A stretch of 64,000 bases of DNA from Microvelia longipes (lineage: Eukaryota; Arthropoda; Insecta; Hemiptera; Veliidae). Made by a program: the position numbers and the translations under genes. Below are positions 55,739-64,000 of this stretch, piece by piece. The notes beneath the pieces are model-generated. The model saw only the letters and a list, made by a program, of their open reading frames with translations. It ran no database searches and was not told the origin of the DNA. The first letter of the stretch is position 1. Every line of letters begins with the position of its first letter. The DNA lies in the NCBI GenBank assembly GCA_018340805.1, contig JACMZG010001908.1:40163484-40227483 (forward strand), written 5' to 3'.

Positions 55739-58700
55739 ATGGGATTAAGAGTAAGCATTGATTATTTTACGAACAAATTCTACCACTACATTATGCAATA
55801 ATTAATAACTACCATGAAAATAATAATAAAACATAATAATAATGAGACGAAATAAACACGAATAAAAAGTAAGTAAAGCATTAAGGATGAGAATAGAAAA
55901 AGAGTAAAAAAAAGTAATAAACATTTGAGGCACTAATTGTAGTCTTGGGAACGGCTTGAAATATTTTTCTACAAAATTATTTACTAACATCATTTACCTT
56001 AGTAAAAGAACAAAACAATTATTGAATAATGCTGTTTAAAAATATTTAGGATACTAAATGTTTTAGGCTTAGCCCTTCAATTGTGGTTTACTTTTTAGTC
56101 TATTATAAAAGGGATCAATAACACAAAAGAGACCGAAAGTACAAAAGAAAAAAAGAATTATAAATATCAAAGGAAAGAAACGCTTTAAACGCGGCGTTTA
56201 CTGTAGTATAATTCTTTTGAATTTTGATTAAAAAATGTATGAGCCCAGGTATCAAAAATTACGAGTACAATCAAAACTTTTAATGCATATATGCATTTAA
56301 AATAAAATAAATCACATGGAAAGAAATACCTTTTATACAAAAAATGCATTGTTCAAAAACCATAAAATAGATGTTTTAAAAAAATTATTTGGATGTAGAG
56401 TCCCGGAAACATTTTTTTTTAAAAAGCGCGACAGAACAATATGAACAATAATATATAGAGGGACTTATAATATTTCCTTGTGTACCCCCTTCAACACTAG
56501 CCAAACAATTCCCCATTCTCCCCCTGAAACCCCATTTGTCAAATGCACGCCACAAAAATTAATTCAAAAAAGGTACAACTCCACTAAAAGGACTTTAAAA
56601 AATTAAATCGTTACCCCCTATATAACAGATAACATTTTTTAAAAAATATGACATCTTTTGAAATTAATAATTTAAAAAAAGTATTACAATACCGACAGAA
56701 GAAAAGTTAATAAATATTTTAATTTTCAAATAATTTAACTGAGACGAATCAATTTATATAATTTATGCAAACCTCCCTCCATAAGTATTGTTAAAAGTTA
56801 ATGAAATAAAAACATAATAGTGGAAAAAAGAGCGTTCAACAGGTTGTAAAAATAATAAATTAAACTTTTTTTTGATATAGTAGTTTTTTCATTGTTACCT
56901 GAAAGGGAACATCTGCTTAGTTTGAAGTTGAAATCTGAATTATGCATACCTGAAAAAAAGAAATTACTTTGTTATAGAAATATACTTTATTTGGTGGGGA
57001 TACAAAATTAATTATAGAACAATAAAATCTAGGATTATAAGTATGAATGTATCAGGTTTAAAAGAAGGAGCTCCGAGGATAGTAGAGAAGAACACACGCA
57101 GAAATTCTTTATAAGCTTGTGAAGTCCTGTAAGAGTGTAAAATGTGATGTTTTGTCTTTAACATACATTTTTTTTTAAATTTAAGATAGACTGCATTTTA
57201 GATAGAAATTTAAGACGTCATATTTTTAAACACTGTTATGAATTTTGCCAAAACATAACAGTATCATCAGTAAACATAACAGTCAGTTCTTCCTCTCGAA
57301 GGATTTGTTTTTTGTACTCATGGGTACAAAGTTTTATTTTTGTAGTAAGCTGAAAATGGTTTAACCATTTCCTCTGTGTCCAATTTGCAAAAAAAATGTA
57401 CATACACTCATCTATACAAAAATACTTTCGTTGCCATATAATCCCTAAATGCTCTCTAAGTTTAAAATAGTTTTATAATTAATATAACACATAAGTTGCC
57501 CATGCCCATATTCCAACTCAAAACCCAATCCGAACTTTCATTTAAAAAGCATTTGTCCAAGTCATTGCTACATCTGCTAACAAGAGCAGTTGTTTGGTAA
57601 AGTTTCATATTCATATTGTAAAGGCCCCCCAACATATCCGTTACCCTTGAACATCAAACTTGCATGTCTAATTAACATCCTATCTCATCTTGGCTTCCAA
57701 ACAAGCAAGGCTTTACTTCCCCCATAAAACTTATAAATTCATAATGACAACTCTTCGTCCATTCCTTCTTTTACCCTCCTTATTGCAGCCCTTCACTTTA
57801 TCCTTTACAAAATATCTTAAGGAAAAATTTCATTCTAAAATCTCTTTTTCTTTACATTACACTCAAAATAAAAACTTTCATTATTTTTAATTCACTCTCA
57901 ACTCAAAAAAAAATTTCTACGTTAAATTTCTTTAAAATTTATAATAAAATCTTCAATTTTATCTATTTTCCTAATTTATTAAATGTCAAGTTCATTTATG
58001 TATTACTGAATTATATTGCATCATTGTTGATATTTTCTTAATTATAATTGAAAGAAAAATCAACAACCGCATATGAGGTTGTCAACATAATTGTTTTATT
58101 CTTATCCCTAGACTTCTTTTAGTATCCAGTTCTTTTCTAAAAAGAATAAGAATACATATTTTATCAAGGCGCTATTATTACAAAGAAGAAAATAAAGAAA
58201 AATTATTTATAAAAGGGTTGTTTAATTCATTTTCCGTCGAGCTTCATAATTATTTCTTATACTAAAATATTCACTTTAATCATTATAACTTGCAATCATT
58301 TTTTTACAAAATAAAAGAATAATATATTCTTTCATTAAAACAAGAAAAGGGAAAAAATCTTTCTCTTTAGGTTAAATTATAATTATTTATTTAAAAAAAG
58401 TTAATTAGTACTAGTAATTAAAAATTCTTTAAGATATATAATTCTTTATTTCTTCAAAAAGCATTTATGATTATTTTATATAAATATGATTTTATTATTA
58501 AACAATTGACACAGTGTGATTGGATAGCAAGGTTTAAAATTATTTATTAAGCATAATTAAAACAAAAAAAATACTTTAAACATCAAGTAATTATAGCAAT
58601 GGCCCAAGACGAAAATTAAATAATTGCAACTAAATTTTCACAAGAAAGGACAACATGTCAAATAATTTGAAGAATTTTATTTAAAAACTAATTTTTACGA

Positions 58701-59018
58701 TAGTATTTACGGTTTTTATAATTAACAAAAACAACTAAGTATATTCGAACACAATGTTACCAGTAATGTTTTAAGGCCTAAAATTTCAAGGGTATTGAAA
58801 GGCGACAAAATATTATCTATCATGTTTTGTCCGGCACTGACCCAGACTCAAATATGTTATCAGTTTAACATATCCCGTTCTGTGATAAAAATTAACATTA
58901 TTAACTGATTATGTCGAAATCAGTTAGAGCACTCGAAATAAAGAGAAGGAAGTCATAGATAAATTTATACATGTTTCTACTTGAATATGAATAATATCAT
59001 TGCACAACATTAGCAACT
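55739..59018. other. AT-rich, no gene recognised
   Basis: No repeat family member or coding sequence was recognised. A 66-codon frame at 57690-57890 is unrecognised. Confidence 0.5.
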
Positions 59019-59125
59019 ATATTTATAGTATTAAATTTAACTACTTAAATAATATTTATAGTATCAAATTTAACTACTTAAATTATATTTATAGTATCAA
59101 ATTTAATTACTTAAATTATATTTAT
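59019..59125 (+). repeat. 33-bp tandem repeat, about three units
   Basis: atatttatagtat.aaattt and taactacttaaat repeat with landmarks at 59019, 59052, 59085 and 59118, exactly 33 bases apart. Confidence 0.9.
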
Positions 59126-59184
59126 TTGTTTGTTAGTGCTTCTTACCCCCCACCGTATGTGTACTACAGCTTACTGTGATCCAT

Positions 59185-59457
59185 TAAAAAAATACGGGGT
59201 ACTACGGAACTTTTTCACTCGTTATCGGATATTCAATGCTCATCATCAGCACTTCGGTCTTTTTTCGCTCGTGCTAACTATACGAACGCCTAATTTATAT
59301 GGCAGAATGTCTTCGGACACGCTTAGCACGTCATTACACTATAAACAAATTCTCTTGATTCTATGACTTGAATTCTGTGACTCATCTACGCACAGACCTT
59401 GCTTGATGCCGCTTAACATTAGTAAAGCGGCATCAACACAAAGAATAGATATACTAG
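59185..59457 (-). repeat. 5S-derived SINE with head hairpin
   Basis: On the - strand: gctagtatatctattctttg, gttaagcggcatcaagc, aaggtctgtgcgtagatgag (a decayed 5S box C region), then gtgctaagcgtgtccgaag, gagcatt..atccgataac and gtaccccgta. Next to the 5S-like gcggcatcaa the sequence ttgatgccgctt/aagcggcatcaa (59403-59414, 59425-59436) makes a perfect 12-bp hairpin. Confidence 0.78.
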
Positions 59458-59685
59458 CCTAATAAAACTTATTTTTTTTCAAAAACAAATACAATTTTAC
59501 CAACTTTCAACTCAACCAAACATGCGCCCCAAACTTTAACTTGACCAAAACCAACTATTTCCGCGTTATATGAATGTTTGAAAGTGTCATTAATGACTGA
59601 TAATGAAATCATAGAAGAAATATTTTTCAGAAAATACAGACCAAAGCATTGAATTATTTGAACCAAAGATGAATCAAAGATTATT

Positions 59686-59840
59686 TTTTTGGTATAAATA
59701 AACTCGGAGTTACGATAATAACACACACACATATATATATACACACACACATACTGACGGACAAAGCGGTGAAACCCATTTAGGAGGTAAACATAAATTA
59801 ATTGCAGTACAGGTAGTTTGAAGTTTTCCGATCCCAAGAA
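59686..59840 (+). repeat. Family A dispersed repeat, decayed
   Basis: Contains ggagttacgataataacaca, an expanded cacacac..tatatat core, catactgacggacaa and cccatttaggaggtaaaca. The 3' half is lost. The frame of 127 codons read on the other strand (59469-59852) follows from this repeat and is not called as a gene. Confidence 0.65.
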
Positions 59841-60611
59841 AACCCCAACCACATCTAGGCTTGCATATTTCCCGCAATATCAAATATAAACCTGGTGTTT
59901 AATAACTGAAATCGGGAAGCTTAGTTTCATATTTGGCAGCTTGATTTGAAACAAAGAAGCTCAAATCCATACCTGTCAGCTCGCTCTTATTATTATTTTA
60001 TTAACATTTTTATTTTATTTTTAAATATTTTTCTATTGAAATGCTTTATTTTTGACAATAAATATTTATAATTTTACTAAACATTTCATAAAATAATCTA
60101 TACATTTTAGTTATTTCTTATTTAAATATCTATAAGATAAAGTCATTTTATACTCAGTTTTTTTAAATTATTCTATTGTTACATTGTTATCATTCATATT
60201 TTATCTTTTTATAACTTTTTTTGCCGATTCTTTTAATAATTAGTTTACTTTAAAGTATAAAAATTTCATCATAAATACCATATTTGTTTACGTCTCATTT
60301 AAACTGTCGATTTTGTTATACTTTTGGACATCCTGCCTTATTTTTTTTTTGGTATGTTTTATAATGATAAGTTAAATTAGATGGAAAATATGTAACTAGG
60401 ACTCAATATTGCCTTGACCCGAACCTACTAGTCTCTGCATAGGACCTTATTATTTTTTGTTTTATCTAAAAAAAAACTCACAAATTATTTATTTACACGT
60501 GCTATCTCTCTAATATAATATCCATATTTTAATGCAGTGTTTTAAATTTTAAAATACATCTGCAATAAGAAGCATTATAAATATGGATATATTTACGTAC
60601 ACTATAAATAC
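59841..60611. other. AT-rich, no feature seen
   Basis: No gene or repeat was recognised before the LINE fragment. Confidence 0.55.
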
Positions 60612-60925
60612 ACACATTTTCTAGCCAGACAAGATTCAATACAGCCAAAAACAGTAGTTGGGATTTCGAAAACTCAAGCCAAAAGAAAAATCAGAGAAAG
60701 GCAAGCAACCAATCATCGGCTACATAGAAACAAAGCTCCAGGCTTAAGGTACGGTAAATTCATGATAAGAGGTTCACAAGACAACCTGACAGAGAGCCTA
60801 CTAAAATTAAACAAGAAGAACCTAAGTTTAGTAGCTGACTTAATAACTGGTCACTGTCACTACGCAAACATATGAACAAGGAAAATACTTAGATGAACCT
60901 GTCTGCAGACTTAGTCAGCATAACA
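60612..60925 (+). pseudogene. Non-LTR retrotransposon C-terminal remnant
   Basis: In the frame of 60621 the sequence reads LARQDSIQPKTVVGISKTQ, AKRKIRERQ, APGLRYGKFMIRG, then LTESLLKLNKKNLSLVADLI followed by TGHCHYAN. These match the end of the RNase H domain and the following linker of jockey/R1-like LINEs, where L.rk.L..v..l.TGHc is the signature. After an in-frame stop at about 60871 and a frame slip, LDEPVCRLSQ (from 60889) matches the start of the terminal zinc-knuckle motif (DEP.CRLC). The reverse transcriptase is absent, so this is a 5'-truncated, decayed copy. Confidence 0.72.
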
Positions 60926-62034
60926 CATCATATTTTAATAATGTTATTTTACCTCTGAATTATTAATAATGTTATTAATAAAATATAAACACATTTCTTT
61001 CAAAAATTTCAAAAATAATATTTTTGACTATTAAAATTTTTAACTTGTCTTTTAAAAGCTTACTTCGTGTAAAAAATAATTTCCGTATTTAATTTAATGA
61101 TTTTTAAAAATGTATTTTTCCTCGAGGAAGGGTTAATTTTTTTTGGCTTATAGGACTACGGCTTCGAGAAGGGGCTAAAGTTTTCCTTTTGGCTCAAGTC
61201 CAGTTGGTTGTCCCATTTTTATTTGGTATGTTATTACAAACAAAATAAAATATTTCTTTTACGAGTGAAATATATAATGCGATAAATTATATCGTTGAGT
61301 TCAGAGTATGAGATATGCATAAATTATTTACTATTTAGAATATTAAAAAGTTTTAAAATAACATATTTATGTCTATTTATTTATTCTTTTTTTATGAGAT
61401 ACATTTGTCATAAGACTTTTTGTTTATAGCCATTGCCTGTATTTAACATTTGTTTCGTTTGTTTGTTAAAGTTTATATTTAATTATAAGAACATAATACG
61501 AATAAGGTCAAGCAAGTCCTTTCTTTAATTCAATCAACGAGGAAAATATAATAGTGGTATAAGAAATAAAAATAAATGTGAAAAATGTAATAAAAATTTA
61601 TGTAAAATGAAAGTTTGATCTTATTTTTTAAATTTATTAACGGTCTTATGGTCTAAAAACAAAATTACAAAAAAAATTTACTGATAACAAAATATTAAAT
61701 ATATCAACAATATAATATTATAATTCGATTAACATATATTTAAAATTATTTTTATTTAGATTTAAAGTATACTGATACATATTAAGAAAATAAAAACCTT
61801 AACAAATAATGCTAGATTTTTTTAGATTTGAATTGACCTTATATTTTAAATTGACCTTTGTTCAAAAATTCCGTAGTAAACTTTGGACAATTGAGAAACT
61901 TTGTAATAAAGCAACCTCAAGTATGTACATAAACAAATAAATAAATTTCGTTATCTTATGTTGTTTTTAATTCTTAATGTTTATCTAATAACTACTTAGC
62001 GTCACACACCGCTATTTTTATTTCACATAAATTA
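60926..62034. other. AT-rich, no gene recognised
   Basis: No further LINE sequence or 3' tail could be recognised after 60925. Confidence 0.5.
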
Positions 62035-62239
62035 TATGTGAAGTTTTAAGTTCCAGTAATAAGCCATAGTATTGTTAGATTATTTTAAAATGCAAATCAA
62101 AGTTAAGTTTCTAGAAATCAATCTATTGATGATTTTATAATTATTATGTGAAGTTTTAAGCAGTAATAAGCCATAGTATTGTTAGATTATTTTAAAATGC
62201 AAAATCAAAAGTTAAGTTTCTAAGAAATCAATTCTATTA
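62035..62239 (+). repeat. 110-bp tandem duplication with homopolymer indels
   Basis: Copy 1 (62035-62128) and copy 2 (62145-62239) are offset by 110 bases. Over the shared core they differ by one 3-base gap (ttc) and by single-base length changes in A or T runs (caaatc/caaaatc, caaag/caaaag, tagaa/taagaa, atct/attct). Almost no substitutions occur until the last few bases. Confidence 0.9.
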
Positions 62240-64000
62240 ATAAGAATTCCGATTTCTTTGAAAATCGGAAGAGTTGGGACTTATCGGCATAATTTGCTGA
62301 GCTTGTGTACAAATGTCCAAGTCTGTGCGACAAATAATGACGAAGCAATTTGGGAAATTAAAAAAAATGGTTCTGAAAGTACAGCCCTAAAATCTCTTAT
62401 TAAGCAATAACACAAGACCTTCGACCATTTGGTCCTTTTGCAGCCTAATTATGGTCCTGTGGTAGTAGTTCCTTTTTATAAAATATCAGTACAAAATTTT
62501 GAAATATTAACCGACAATTCAAAAATATCAACGAAATAAGTATTAATAATTTTATACTAATATGATAGGAATAAAATTACTTCGGCGAATTTTCATTTCG
62601 ATATAGAATAATTTAAAAATTACAAATTCACAACATGTTCAATTCGACATTTAATATTCCGCAAAATATTCTATTCGAATTCGTGCTGTGAAAATAATTC
62701 TTACAACGACAACGACCAAATAATAGTAAACTTTTATAACTTAAAAAAAGGTAAATTTTTTCACATATTCCTAAAAAGTCGCTTTACCTTTAGCAATTCT
62801 TTACGGGTACACAAATGTCATATTTATATGAAAGAATGGAGGGCAGTAAATCATCTATGAGGGTTCACATCAGGGAACACACTTCTCTCCTATTCGCTTT
62901 CTTCGTGGCTTAAGAATTTCATAACTTTTTCCCCGATTTTTTCCTTCCTGAAAGTAAATATTATATTATTGCCCTAAACTCTTTTACCTTACAACGCAAT
63001 CATGTGAATAATACATGGATTATACCATTAACTTCTTTCTTCTGTATCTTCTGCAAAAGAAGAAGCATGGTTTCATATTCATATCAACCATTTTTGTCGT
63101 ACTTTATATTGTCATTTTTCATACGTTATTATTCTCTTCTTATTATTTAATATTTTTCATTTTACGAAATGATATTTTTGCTACGTTTATTTATTACCTA
63201 AATAAACATAAAATATATATGCTTTAATATTTGTAATCTTATAAAGCAAGACCTTTATTTAAGATTGGAAATATGAAAACAATTAATACGTTCACAAAGG
63301 ATTCTAATTCCGCGGATCGTATTAAGTACGCTAGTTAAATACGCTGTAAGAACCATGCGAAGAATTTCAGTCGGATACGCTATATGTACCTTGAGAGGCA
63401 ATCGTATCTGAAATACGAACTATTATTTCACTTAAATATTACCGCTTTTCATCAAATAACTTTTTCAAATATTATTTTTTTTATTGTAACTTTATTATTA
63501 TGCAAAAAAAATGACAATTTAATTAAACATATATTTTTGTTTTGAACTTCCTTATAACCTAAGTAAACCTTCATAATGAAAGACGCGATGTTTTGGCGGA
63601 ATAAGTTATAACGTTATCTGACTTGATCGACTAAACAATTACAGTGCAAGAACCAGATCGTATTAAATGCGTATGAATATGATCATCTTTCAAATACGCC
63701 GTTTGTGCGTAGTTAAAAAGTAATATTGAAACTAGGTAAAAGCTAAAAAAAAATTGCTAAGGTATTGATCATATTATTTTTAATAATCTATTTATAAACT
63801 TATAATTATTGTTTTATAATAGTAATTCATCTATCCCTCTATATAATTATAAATCTATCAAAGTATATTTAAAAATGATCATATTTTATTAACAAAGTTT
63901 TAAAATACTGAATGCACGTAGGAATATCGATTTCATCTTACAGATCTGTAAATTTAACTAGAAAAATATATTTAAAAATAAAAATAAATGAGAAAAAGGG
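62240..64000. other. No gene recognised
   Basis: A frame of about 50 codons at 62258-62410 is open but unrecognised. 63300-63680 contains the repeated word gatcgtatta (about 63317 and 63656) and several aaatacgc words. No known element was recognised. Confidence 0.45.

Noticed and set aside
59469..59852. 127-codon frame on the - strand
   Set aside because: It overlaps a family A repeat and its cacaca/tatata core. The product is low-complexity and has no known domain.

Overview
The window is very AT-rich eukaryotic DNA with no recognisable host gene. No rRNA gene, CRISPR array, operon or bacterial signal was seen. What can be read is transposable-element material: one near-complete Ty1/copia retrotransposon, a decayed pogo/Tigger-type DNA transposon, two decayed non-LTR retrotransposon fragments, about seven copies of a short repeat derived from 5S rRNA, eight copies of another short dispersed repeat, four foldback (inverted-repeat) elements, minisatellites and long (TA)n tracts. 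The copia primer site (an internal initiator-tRNA-Met fragment), the pogo family and the jockey-like RNase H fragments suggest an invertebrate animal, most likely an arthropod. The species cannot be named from this sequence.

Layout. 1-21 kb: mostly featureless AT-rich DNA with a 37-bp duplication (4.3 kb), a foldback element (4.5-4.8 kb), a 47-bp minisatellite (5.8-6.0 kb), a half copy of a foldback family (8.5 kb), a GC-richer patch (9.3-9.6 kb), a dispersed repeat (11.3-11.8 kb), three copies of repeat family A (12.1, 13.7, 16.5 kb) and a 22-bp minisatellite with a four-unit higher-order period (14.8-15.0 kb). 21.0-26.6 kb: a nested cluster in which a pogo remnant ends in a (TA)n tract and the copia element lies inside that tract. 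26.6-41 kb: a 230-bp near-perfect foldback between 14-bp direct repeats (28.9-29.2 kb), 5S-derived SINE copies, a 640-bp foldback (35.3-35.9 kb) and inverted G/C-rich modules (38.3 kb). 41-60 kb: the densest part, with 5S-derived SINE copies, family A copies, a compound foldback carrying tRNA-like sequence (48.9-49.7 kb), a coding-like repeat in two orientations and a LINE RNase H scrap. 60-64 kb: a LINE C-terminal remnant (60.6-60.9 kb) and a tandem duplication (62.0-62.2 kb).

Two points matter most. First, the copia element has two LTRs with no base substitution between them, yet its gag-pol frame is broken about ten times, every time by net loss of one or two bases and mostly in homopolymer runs. 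The same signature separates the two halves of the 62-kb duplication. This fits consensus sequencing error at least as well as gene decay, so the element may be young and intact. Second, a family of short repeats carries the internal promoter region of 5S rRNA and a tail of repeated GAGCGAAGCG-like modules. It is a 5S-derived (SINE3-type) SINE that I cannot match to a named family.
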